A stretch of 36,797 nucleotides of DNA from Planctomycetota bacterium (GTDB taxonomy: Bacteria; Planctomycetota; J058). The DNA lies in NCBI GenBank assembly GCA_023954375.1, contig JAMLIC010000077.1, positions 1 through 36,797 on the forward strand, written 5' to 3'. The notes under the pieces are model-generated. The model ran no database searches, had not been told where the DNA came from, and saw nothing but the letters and a program-made list of their open reading frames with translations. Positions 30,296 through 36,797 of the stretch are shown piece after piece. Position numbers and translations under genes: made by a program. The number at the start of each line of letters is the position of its first letter. Position 1 is the stretch's first letter.

Positions 30296-31699
30296 ATGAG
30301 CGTGCTCCTCATCGATGACGACCCCGGTATCCGCAAGCTCCTGCCGCGGGAGCTGCAGCGGCAGGGCCTCGACGTCGAGGTGGCCGCGAGCGGCGAGGAG
30401 GGGCTCGCCACGCTCGACCGGCAGGCGGCCGACGTGGTCGTCTGCGACGTGCGCATGTCGGGCATGGACGGCCTCGAGGTCCTGCGGCGCATCAAGGAGC
30501 GCGACCCCGACACGACCGAGGTCATCATGCTCACCGGGCACGGCACCATCGACCAGGCGATCGAGGCCGTGCGCGCCGGGGCTTACCACTACCTCACGAA
30601 ACCCGTGAAGGTGGCCGAGCTGGCGGCGGTGATCCGCAACGCCGCCGAGCGGGCGGTGATGCGGCGCGAGAACGTGCTCCTCCGGCGCGAGGTCGCGGCG
30701 CGCCGCCCGAGCAGCAAGGAGGTGACGGTCCTCGGCGAATCGCCGGCGTGGCGGCAGGCCTGGAAGCTGGTCCACAAGGCGGGGCCGACCGAGTCGACCG
30801 TCCTCATCCTGGGGCGGAGCGGCACGGGCAAGGAGATGGCCGCGCGCCAGATCCACGCCGTCTCGCCCCGGGCGCGGCGTCCGTTCGTGGCCGTGAACTG
30901 CGCCAGCGTCGCGGCATCGCTCCTCGAGAGCGAGCTGTTCGGCCACGAGGCGGGCGCCTTCACCAGCGCCCAGAAGCGCCGCCGCGGCCTGTTCGAGCTG
31001 GCCCACGGGGGCACGCTGTTCCTGGACGAGATCGGCGAGACGAGCCTCGAGTTCCAGGCCAAGCTCCTGCGCGTGATCGAGACCGGGGAGTACCGCCGGG
31101 TCGGCGGCGACGTGTCGCTCGTCACCGACGTGCGACTGATCGCGGCCACGAACCGCAACCTCAAGCAGGAGATCGAGGTCGGCCGCTTCCGCGAGGACCT
31201 CTACTACCGGCTGAACGTGGTCACGATCGAGCTCCCGGTGCTGCGGGAGCGGCCGGGCGACGTCGCCCTCCTGGCGCGCCACTTCCTGGAGGAGGTGGCC
31301 CCCGGCCGGTCGCTGGCCGACGATGCGCTCGAGGTGCTCGCGCGCTACCCCTGGCCGGGCAACGTGCGTGAGCTGCGCAACACGATCGAGCGCATGTCGA
31401 TCCTGGCCGAGCACGACGTCCTCGCGGTCGACGAGATCCCCGGCGACATCCGGGCCGGGGCCGACCTCAACGGGCCGGACGGCGGGGGCGACGACGAGGC
31501 GACGACGGCCCCCGACGCGGCGGCCGGCGACGCCCCGCCCACCCTCGCCGAGGTCGAGCGCCGCCACATCGAGCACGTCCTGGGGTACACCGGCGGGAAC
31601 AAGGCCCGGGCGGCCAGGCTCCTCGGGATCACCGCCGCGACGCTCTACAACAAGCTCAAGCTGTACAAGGCTCAGGACGAGCAGCGGTCCACCGCCTAG
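30296..31699 (+). CDS. Sigma-54-dependent NtrC-type response regulator
   Basis: 467 residues from the ATG at 30296 with GAGG about seven bases upstream. The receiver domain (1-120) has the acidic pocket DDD at 7-9, phospho-acceptor D51 in VVCDVRMSG, the Thr of LTGHG and K of LTKPV. The AAA+ domain has Walker A GRSGTGKE, Walker B GGTLFLDEIGE, sensor-1 LIAATNRNL and FREDLYYRLNV. The sigma-54 contact loop reads GAFTSA where the standard is GAFTGA. After an acidic linker a Fis-type helix-turn-helix, GNKARAARLLGITAATLYNKLKLY, ends the protein. It should activate sigma-54 promoters after phosphorylation by a histidine kinase, none of which is nearby. The lipoprotein gene 107 bases downstream may be its target or companion. 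Confidence 0.95.
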   Translation: MSVLLIDDDPGIRKLLPRELQRQGLDVEVAASGEEGLATLDRQAADVVVCDVRMSGMDGLEVLRRIKERDPDTTEVIMLTGHGTIDQAIEAVRAGAYHYLTKPVKVAELAAVIRNAAERAVMRRENVLLRREVAARRPSSKEVTVLGESPAWRQAWKLVHKAGPTESTVLILGRSGTGKEMAARQIHAVSPRARRPFVAVNCASVAASLLESELFGHEAGAFTSAQKRRRGLFELAHGGTLFLDEIGETSLEFQAKLLRVIETGEYRRVGGDVSLVTDVRLIAATNRNLKQEIEVGRFREDLYYRLNVVTIELPVLRERPGDVALLARHFLEEVAPGRSLADDALEVLARYPWPGNVRELRNTIERMSILAEHDVLAVDEIPGDIRAGADLNGPDGGGDDEATTAPDAAAGDAPPTLAEVERRHIEHVLGYTGGNKARAARLLGITAATLYNKLKLYKAQDEQRSTA

Positions 31700-31740
31700 C
31701 TCGGACCGTCCAAGGATCGCCCTTCGATTTTTTGACGCTC

Positions 31741-31769
31741 ACCCGGGACGCCGCCGACACCTCCCGGGT
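31741..31769 (+). promoter_or_regulatory. Inverted repeat before the lipoprotein gene
   Basis: ACCCGGGA (31741-31748) and TCCCGGGT (31762-31769) form a perfect 8-bp inverted repeat around 13 bases, 37 bases upstream of the lipoprotein ATG. A run of six T (31728-31733) lies just before it. It could be an operator or an RNA hairpin; an intrinsic terminator is less likely because the T-run precedes the stem. Confidence 0.35.
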
Positions 31770-31806
31770 TACGCACGGAGCGGGAGTTGCAAAGGGAGCG
31801 CCAGCC

Positions 31807-32295
31807 ATGCGCCGTTCGTTGCTCGTGACCCTCGTCCTCCTCGCCGGCTGCTCCGGCGCCGAGCCCGCCCCCGAGCGGGGGCCGCGGACGGCCTCACTCG
31901 ACGTCGTCGTGTGGTCCGTGCACGGCCAGCGCCCCGTGGCCGCCGAGGGGACGCTGACCTCGCGGGCTGACGGCAACCGGCGCGAGTTCAACACCCGCGC
32001 CAACCCGGCCCAGGGGACGAACATCACGGGGCTCCCCCCTGGCGCCTACCGCATCACGATCACCCGCCGCTTCGACCCCGCGGGCCGCCCGCAGCGGGTC
32101 GAGGGCATCGAGGAGATCTACCTCGAGCCCGGCGCTCGCGCGCAGGTCACGGTCGTCGTGACCGACCGCGAGGGCGAGCTGGGGCGCGCGCCGACGTCCA
32201 CCGGCGGCGCGTTCCGCACGCAGGATCCAAGCTCGACGGTTGCAGCGCCGTCTCACCTGCCCCTGATGGCGCTGCAGCCGTTGGGCCCGAGTTGA
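31807..32295 (+). CDS. Predicted lipoprotein with a small beta-sandwich domain
   Basis: 162 residues from the ATG at 31807 with AGGGAG seven bases upstream. The signal peptide ends in a lipobox, LLAGC, with C15 as the lipidated residue. The mature protein has a strand-rich region: SLDVVVWSVHGQRPV, a TNITGLPPGAYRITITRRF turn, and YLEPGARAQVTVVVTD. This pattern, especially LPPGAYRI, resembles carboxypeptidase-regulatory-like (transthyretin-fold) domains. The C-terminal ~40 residues are low complexity. No function can be assigned. It follows the NtrC-type regulator in the same direction. Confidence 0.8.
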   Translation: MRRSLLVTLVLLAGCSGAEPAPERGPRTASLDVVVWSVHGQRPVAAEGTLTSRADGNRREFNTRANPAQGTNITGLPPGAYRITITRRFDPAGRPQRVEGIEEIYLEPGARAQVTVVVTDREGELGRAPTSTGGAFRTQDPSSTVAAPSHLPLMALQPLGPS

Positions 32296-32310
32296 CGACG
32301 GCCGCCGTCG
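32296..32310 (+). terminator. Hairpin right after the lipoprotein stop
   Basis: CGACGG-CCG-CCGTCG forms a 6-bp stem starting one base after the TGA. There is no T-run. It lies between convergent genes and may end transcripts from the left. Confidence 0.3.
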
Positions 32311-32471
32311 GCAAAACGGTCTTGTCCGCGGATGACGCTCGGGGATGACCCGGGCGTTGTCTGCGTACCACCACTCCGTGCTTCAGCTGGCGCGGCTCGT
32401 CGGCGATCGCCCCGGACGACCTGCGCGGTGCGCCGTCGATCGCGCGTGGACTGCGGATTCCACCGGTACGT

Positions 32472-34481
32472 TCAAGTCTTGAGGAGGGCCACCACCGTCA
32501 GATCATCCGCCAGCTCCCGCTCCTTGCCCGTGAACGCGACCACCGCCTCGATGACGCGGTCGACGATCGCGCCGGGCTCGAGCGGGCCGGCCTGGACCGT
32601 CTGCGTGATCCGCTCCAGGCCGAACTCCTCCCCCTCGGCTGAGGTCGCCTCGGTGGCCCCGTCCGTGTAGAGGCACACCACGTCCCCGGGCTGGAGCGTC
32701 AGGTGGCGCTCGACGACCCTCCCCCGGATGTCGGGCACGAGGCCCAGGACGACGCCCCCGGCGCGCATCAGCTCCACCTGCCGGGTGCTCGGCCGGTAGA
32801 GGATCAGGTGCTCGTGCCCGGCGCCGGAGAAGGAGAGCCTGCCGGTCTCCTCGTCGTAGCGCATGAGCAGGAAGGAGACGAACTGGCCGGACTCCAGGTC
32901 GTCGGCGAGCGCGCGGTTGACGTGCGCCAGGAGCTCGTCGGTCGGGCCGTAGCTCTCGGCATAGGCCCGCACGAGGGCCCGGACCTGGCTCATGACCAGG
33001 CCGGCGCCGACGCCCTTGCCGGAGACGTCGCCGATCGAGACGAGCACCTCGTCCGCCTGCCCGGGCCGGCGGAAAAAGTCGTAGAGGTCGCCCCCGACCT
33101 CGCGCGCGGGGAGCGTGCGCCCTGCGACCTCGAGGCCGCGCACCTCGGGCGGGGCCTTGGGGAGGAGGTTCGACTGGATCCGCGCCGCGATCCGCAGCTC
33201 CTCGGCCATGCGCTCGCGCGCGGCCGTGGCCCGCAGGAGGCGCGCGTTCGCCAGGGCGATCCCGGCGAGGTCGCCGAAGGCGCCGACGAGCTCGACCACC
33301 TCGCCGTCCTCGGCGAAGGGGTCGACCTGGGGCTCGTCGAGGTAGACGACGCCGAGCGCCTCGTCCTGCGAGGAGAAGGGCACGCAGAGGATCGAGCGCA
33401 GGTGCAGCGACATGACCGTCTGGAACTGGCCCAGGCGCTCGTCCGAGAGCGCGTCCTGCGTGAGGACCGGGCGGCGCTGCGCGAGCGCCTCCTGGCACAC
33501 CTGCGTGGAGATCCGGTAGGGCCCGTCGGCGGCGTCGAGCCGCGCGTCGGGCGCGTCACGGTTGGCGCGGATGGTCAGGCCGTCGCCCTCGCGCAGGACG
33601 AGGAACCCGCCCTTGGCCGGCACGAGCGCCAGCACGGCGTCGAGGATCCGCTCGAGGAGGCGGTCGATGTCGTGCTCGCCGTTGATCGCGCAGGCGACCT
33701 CGGCCAGCTTGCGCCAGCGCTCGCCGCCCGCCGCCTGCGCGGGGGTGGGGACCTGCGCGCGAGACGGGCGCAGGTGCGACTTGGTCCCCGGATCGCCGGT
33801 GGTGGGCGGGGGCGGCGTCAGCGGCTGCAGCGGGCCGTCGGCGGGGGCCCGGAAGGTCGCGCCGGCGTTGGGCTGCGGCGGAGGCGTCACGGGCTGAAGC
33901 GGGAGGTCGCCGGGGGCCCGGCGGGTCGCGCCGGCGCTCGGCTGCGGCGCGGGATGGACGCCGAACCCGGCCGGCAGGGGCGGCCCGCCGGTCGCAGGGG
34001 CAGGGCCCGGTTGATCGATGCCGCGCGCCAGCGCGGCCTCGGCGGGCGCGGGCGTCGGCGAGTGCAGGGCGGTGCGGCGGGGCGCCTGCTGGAGCGTCGC
34101 CTCGCTGGGGACGGGGAGGCGGTGCACGCCGCTGGCGCCCGCGCCGGGGCCCGGGCGGGGCGCCTGATCCAGCGGCAGCGCGCTGGGCCCTGCCGCCCGC
34201 CTGTAGGTCATCACGCTCCCGCCGACCTGGATGCGGTCGCCCTCGGCGAGCACCTTGTCGAGCACCGAGACCCCGTTGACGAAGGTCCCGTTGCGGCTCC
34301 GTTCGTCGCGCAGGACGTGGCCGAGGTCGGCCACGCGCTCGACACGGAAGTGCTGGCGCGAGACGTTCATGTCGCGCAGCGCGAGGTCGGTGCCCTGGCG
34401 CCCGACGACGACCACGTCGCGGTCCAGGCGCACCTCGAACGGCAGCTCGCCCGGGACCTCGACGACCAGGCTCGCGGTCAC
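32472..34481 (-). CDS. FHA-GAF-SpoIIE (PP2C-type) phosphatase, RsbU-like
   Basis: 669 residues from a GTG that overlaps the accD stop (GTGA). An FHA domain occupies about 1-100 (VVVGRQGTDLALRD, NVSRQHF, RNGTFVNG) and should bind phosphothreonine. A Pro/Ala-rich linker follows to about 265, holding two imperfect repeats of a GATxRAPxxLPLQPxTPPP type. A GAF domain spans about 275-430. The SpoIIE/PP2C phosphatase domain covers about 450-669 with its metal-binding aspartates in GGDLYDFF, IGDVSGKG, LYTDGATEA and ADDLTVV (D659/D660). Such proteins dephosphorylate anti-anti-sigma factors in partner-switching. No anti-sigma partners are visible nearby. The FHA domain suggests its activity or location depends on a Ser/Thr kinase such as the one at 1143 (inference). 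Confidence 0.94.
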   Translation of the reverse strand: MTASLVVEVPGELPFEVRLDRDVVVVGRQGTDLALRDMNVSRQHFRVERVADLGHVLRDERSRNGTFVNGVSVLDKVLAEGDRIQVGGSVMTYRRAAGPSALPLDQAPRPGPGAGASGVHRLPVPSEATLQQAPRRTALHSPTPAPAEAALARGIDQPGPAPATGGPPLPAGFGVHPAPQPSAGATRRAPGDLPLQPVTPPPQPNAGATFRAPADGPLQPLTPPPPTTGDPGTKSHLRPSRAQVPTPAQAAGGERWRKLAEVACAINGEHDIDRLLERILDAVLALVPAKGGFLVLREGDGLTIRANRDAPDARLDAADGPYRISTQVCQEALAQRRPVLTQDALSDERLGQFQTVMSLHLRSILCVPFSSQDEALGVVYLDEPQVDPFAEDGEVVELVGAFGDLAGIALANARLLRATAARERMAEELRIAARIQSNLLPKAPPEVRGLEVAGRTLPAREVGGDLYDFFRRPGQADEVLVSIGDVSGKGVGAGLVMSQVRALVRAYAESYGPTDELLAHVNRALADDLESGQFVSFLLMRYDEETGRLSFSGAGHEHLILYRPSTRQVELMRAGGVVLGLVPDIRGRVVERHLTLQPGDVVCLYTDGATEATSAEGEEFGLERITQTVQAGPLEPGAIVDRVIEAVVAFTGKERELADDLTVVALLKT

Positions 34482-35326
34482 GCGACCGCGGGGATCCGGC
34501 AGTGGTCGAGGAGCTTGAGCAGGGTCTGCTTCTGGTCGATGCGGCGCACGACCATGTCGAGGAACCCGTGCTCGAGGAGGAACTCGCTCCGCTGGAAGCC
34601 CTTGGGCAGGTCGGCGCGGATCGTGTTCTTGATGACGCCCGGGCCGGCGAAGCCCAGCAGGGCCCGGGGCTCCGCCAGGGTGACGTCGCCCAGGGCCGCG
34701 AAGGAGGCCATGCAGCCGCCCATGGTCGGGTTGGTGAGGATCGACACGTAGAACCCGCCGGCCTCGTCGTACCGGGCCAGCGCGGCGGACGTCTTGGCCA
34801 TCTGCATGAGCGAGAGCACGCCCTCGTCCATGCGCGCGCCGCCGCCCGAGCCGGAGACGAAGATGAACGGCACCCGGAGCTCGGTCGCCAGCTCGACGGC
34901 GCGGGCGAACTTCTCGCCGGCCACGGAGCCCATGCTGCCGCGGAGGAAGCGCGAGTCGGAGGCGCCGAACACGACCCTGTGCTCGCCGACCCGGCCCGTG
35001 CCGACGACGCAGGCGTCCTCGAGACCGGTGGCCTTGCGCGCCGCCTCGAGGCGGTCGGCGTAGGCCTTCACGGCCACGAACCCGAGCGGGTCGGTCGAGC
35101 AGAGGCCGGTGGCCACCTCCTCGAAGCTCCCGGGCTCGAGCAGCTGCTCGATCCGCTGCGAGACCGTGATCTCGAAGTGGTAGTCGCACTCCGGGCAGAC
35201 CTGGAGCAGCTCCTCGACGGCCTTCTTGTAGACCGACTTCTCGCAGTCCGGGCAGCGCATCCACAGGCCGCCGGGCATCTCCTTCTTCTTGCGGAAGCGG
35301 ATGCGCTTGAAGCTGTCCCACGCCAT
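34478..35326 (-). CDS. accD: Acetyl-CoA carboxylase carboxyltransferase subunit beta
   Basis: 282 residues, normal for AccD. With AccA it transfers carboxyl from biotin to acetyl-CoA, giving malonyl-CoA for fatty-acid synthesis. The zinc ribbon is C25-x2-C28 and C44-x2-C47. The crotonase-like core carries VVFGASDSRFLRGSMGSVAGEK, SGSGGGARMDEGVLSLMQMAK, TNPTMGGCMASFAALGD and GFAGPGVIKNTI, all typical. The ATG at 35326 has AAGGAAGG about eight bases upstream. A GATAAT-like -10 element lies at 35355-35360. Its stop is overlapped by the GTG of the phosphatase gene, an unusual partner for accD, which more often sits with folC or accA. Confidence 0.96.
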   Translation of the reverse strand: MAWDSFKRIRFRKKKEMPGGLWMRCPDCEKSVYKKAVEELLQVCPECDYHFEITVSQRIEQLLEPGSFEEVATGLCSTDPLGFVAVKAYADRLEAARKATGLEDACVVGTGRVGEHRVVFGASDSRFLRGSMGSVAGEKFARAVELATELRVPFIFVSGSGGGARMDEGVLSLMQMAKTSAALARYDEAGGFYVSILTNPTMGGCMASFAALGDVTLAEPRALLGFAGPGVIKNTIRADLPKGFQRSEFLLEHGFLDMVVRRIDQKQTLLKLLDHCRIPAVA

Positions 35327-35397
35327 GGGTGGCCTTCCTTTTCCCGGGAGGCGGATTATCCTATCGGCTCGCTCCCCAAAGAGAAGAGGAGACCGCC

Positions 35398-36003
35398 CTG
35401 ACGTCGGAGGAGCTCGAGCGCGCCTTCCTCAACGCGCCGGACGCGCGCGGCCTGGTGGCCCTCTACCGGGGCCTGCTCGCGGAGGGGAAGGACGACCAGC
35501 TGGCCGGGATCCTCGACCGGATCCGGCCCATCCAGCACCGCGTGACCCTGGTCCAGGCCGACAGCGACGTCGAGACCCTCGAGGCCCTCGCCCGCGATCC
35601 GCACGCCCACGTGCGCCGGGTCGTGGCGTCGCACCCCCGGATCAGCGAGGAGGTCTCGTTCCGCCTGAGCGAGGACCAGGACACGCAGGTGCGCCTGGCC
35701 CTGCGCAAGAACCCGGCCGCCCACCCGTTCATCGCCGCGGCGATCACGGCGGAGGACGGCCCGGCGCGCGCGCCCGGGCTGGCCCGGGCGGAGCACTACC
35801 TCGAGGCGGCCTGGCACGCGCGCCGCGGAAAGCTCACGGCCGCCGACCTCCTCGAGCTGACCGAGGACTGGGTCGGGATCGACCCGCGCGAGCAGCTCAT
35901 GGAGCTGACGATCGAGCAGGTGCAGCTGATCCTGGACGTGCTCTCCGCCCACATGGGCAGGGGGACCATGCCGCCCCGGCCGCGCCGGGCCCGGGGCCGC
36001 TGA
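35398..36003 (+). CDS. HEAT/LRV-like repeat protein of unknown function
   Basis: 201 residues if begun at the CTG at 35398, which has GAGGAGA five bases upstream. No ATG, GTG or TTG is well placed; a GTG at 35329 would add 23 residues but lacks a ribosome-binding site and lies inside the accD leader. The middle has two or three short helical repeats (LARDPHAHVRRVVASHP, LSEDQDTQVRLALRKNP) resembling leucine-rich variant/HEAT repeats, in which D/N-P and V-R positions recur. The C-terminal third is helical and ends in a basic tail. It probably binds protein or scaffolds a complex; no function is known. It is divergent from accD. Confidence 0.75.
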   Translation: MTSEELERAFLNAPDARGLVALYRGLLAEGKDDQLAGILDRIRPIQHRVTLVQADSDVETLEALARDPHAHVRRVVASHPRISEEVSFRLSEDQDTQVRLALRKNPAAHPFIAAAITAEDGPARAPGLARAEHYLEAAWHARRGKLTAADLLELTEDWVGIDPREQLMELTIEQVQLILDVLSAHMGRGTMPPRPRRARGR

Positions 36004-36070
36004 CCGCGCTCGCCGGCGGATGGCCCTCGACCGTCGAGCGCCGTGAGAGCTCCTCGGCTCTGGCGGCCGC

Positions 36071-36421
36071 TCAGCCGGCCAGCCGGAAGCCCTCGACGCG
36101 GAGGAGGCGGCTGGCGATGCGCTCCCGGAGGCGCGTGCGGGTGCCGGCGACGAACACGCCCGCCTGCGCGTCGGCGAACACCCCCTCGCCCTCGTAGACG
36201 ATCGGGACCCACTCCCGGCCAGCCGCCGGGGCTGGCGCCGCCGGAGGAGCGAGCGGCGGGGTTGGCGCGGACGCCGGGGTCGGCTCGGGCGCCGGCGCCT
36301 GCTCGGGCGGGGTCGGCTCGGGTGACCGCGCCGGACCGGACACGGGCGCCGCGACCGGCTCCGCGAGCTTCCGGGTCCGCTTCGTGCCACGACGCGCGGT
36401 GGTCCTCCTGGGCTCCGACAT
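36071..36421 (-). CDS. Small unknown protein, basic N-terminus and Pro/Ala-rich linker
   Basis: 116 residues from the ATG at 36421 with GGAGG five bases upstream, a strong ribosome-binding site. Residues 1-20 are rich in Arg and Lys (RRTTARRGTKRTRK), followed by a Pro/Ala/Glu linker (about 22-68). The C-terminal ~45 residues form a compact segment: EWVPIVYEGEGVFADAQAGV, then FVAGTRTRLRERIASRLL. The basic start could bind nucleic acid, but no family was recognised. It is convergent with the HEAT-like gene and lies beside repeat R4. Confidence 0.65.
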   Translation of the reverse strand: MSEPRRTTARRGTKRTRKLAEPVAAPVSGPARSPEPTPPEQAPAPEPTPASAPTPPLAPPAAPAPAAGREWVPIVYEGEGVFADAQAGVFVAGTRTRLRERIASRLLRVEGFRLAG

Positions 36422-36570
36422 CCGACCTCCTCTCGGACAGGTAGATCGGTTCGCGAGGCGGGTCGCCTGCAGGTCTGGCGCGAGGACGCTCGCTCGCCCG
36501 GGTGCGTCCGGGTACCCGAACGGCCTGCGCCGGCCGCGTCGGCCGGGATCGGCGAGGCGGGCCACCCCGA

Positions 36571-36797
36571 CCGCGCCCGCCATCCTAGGCCGCAGCCGCG
36601 TCCAGCCCAGCTCGGGCCCGCCCTCGAACGTTCTTCGCAGACGACCGAGGCGCCTCCGAGCACACCTCACCGCGCATTCGCAGCAGGAGCGTCAGGCGAG
36701 GCCGAGGAGGGCATGGCGTGTCGGCGCGAAGGCGAGGGAGGGCGGCCGTGGGCCGCCGACCGAGCCTGAGCGGTCGGGGGGGGCCCCGGCGGCCCCC
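36571..36797 (-). repeat. Dispersed intergenic repeat, copy R4 (reverse, cut by window edge)
   Basis: Read on the minus strand from 36797: a C-run, CTCAGGC (36770-36764), hairpin GGCGGCC-CAC-GGCCGCC (36757-36741), CGCCTTCGC, GCCTGAC (36697-36691), GCGAATGCG, the conserved GAGGTGTGCTCGGAGGCGCC, TCTGCGAAGA, and finally the module CGCGGCTGCGGCCTAGGATG running to 36571. Order matches R1 followed by R2. The inner hairpin stem is identical to the other copies though the loop differs. The outer stem has one terminal mismatch. The interval 36422-36570 shows nothing recognisable. Confidence 0.75.

Noticed and set aside
31728..31769. Intrinsic terminator after the NtrC-type gene
   Set aside because: The T6 run comes before, not after, the strong inverted repeat on the plus strand; only a weak 4-bp AAGG/CCTT stem precedes the T-run.

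Overview
The window is about 36.8 kb of very GC-rich bacterial DNA, most likely from a member of the Planctomycetota or a close relative. That is an inference from gene content: a fused SecD-SecF protein, a large Ser/Thr kinase carrying a zinc ribbon, a membrane anchor and TPR repeats, an FHA-GAF-SpoIIE phosphatase, an NtrC-type regulator, an exported TraB-family protein, and many GTG/TTG starts. No rRNA or tRNA gene was recognised.

Layout. 1-951: 5' part of an exported TraB/GumN-like protein (minus). 1143-6859: Ser/Thr kinase, then tsaD and larB joined by an ATGA overlap (plus). 6864-10372 (minus): Uma2-type nuclease, ruvB, a SpoIID/LytB-domain protein and a Trm112-like protein. 10538-13114 (minus): membrane pyrophosphatase hppA with a good sigma-70-type promoter. 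13353-14883: a multiply frameshifted membrane-protein relic that looks like a decayed pyrophosphatase paralogue, overlapping tgt (14880-16004). 16114-20695: dienelactone hydrolase, then a yajC-secDF operon with its own promoter. 20693-23116: dispersed repeat elements, one split by a group II intron (20957-23011) whose maturase gene is broken by many frameshifts. 23177-26599: a frameshifted zinc-ribbon/TM/TPR protein. 26639-28117: secreted GH13 amylase. 28115-28667: another repeat element, partly duplicated in tandem. 28674-29942: lysA (minus). 30296-32295: sigma-54 activator and a lipoprotein. 32472-35326 (minus): accD translationally coupled to the FHA-GAF-SpoIIE phosphatase. 35398-36421: two small unknown genes. 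36571-36797: a further repeat copy in reverse, running off the edge.

Most genes are housekeeping: tRNA modification (tsaD, tgt), recombination (ruvB), secretion (yajC-secDF), lysine and fatty-acid synthesis (lysA, accD) and energy conservation (hppA). Signalling parts are scattered among them and could form a phosphorylation network: kinase at 1143, FHA reader/phosphatase at 34481, NtrC-type activator at 30296. That connection is inference only.

The least ordinary part is the repeat family at 20693, 20942, 28115 and 36571. The copies share a short module (GTGTGATCGCGGCTG...) and a core with pair-preserving stems. Two copies begin exactly at the stop codon of the preceding gene. One copy carries the group II intron at a precise point in the module; removing the intron restores the module and an inverted-repeat-bounded element of about 120 bp. 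Three genes in the window are frameshifted; since neighbouring genes are intact this is probably real decay, but assembly errors in GC-rich tracts cannot be excluded from sequence alone.
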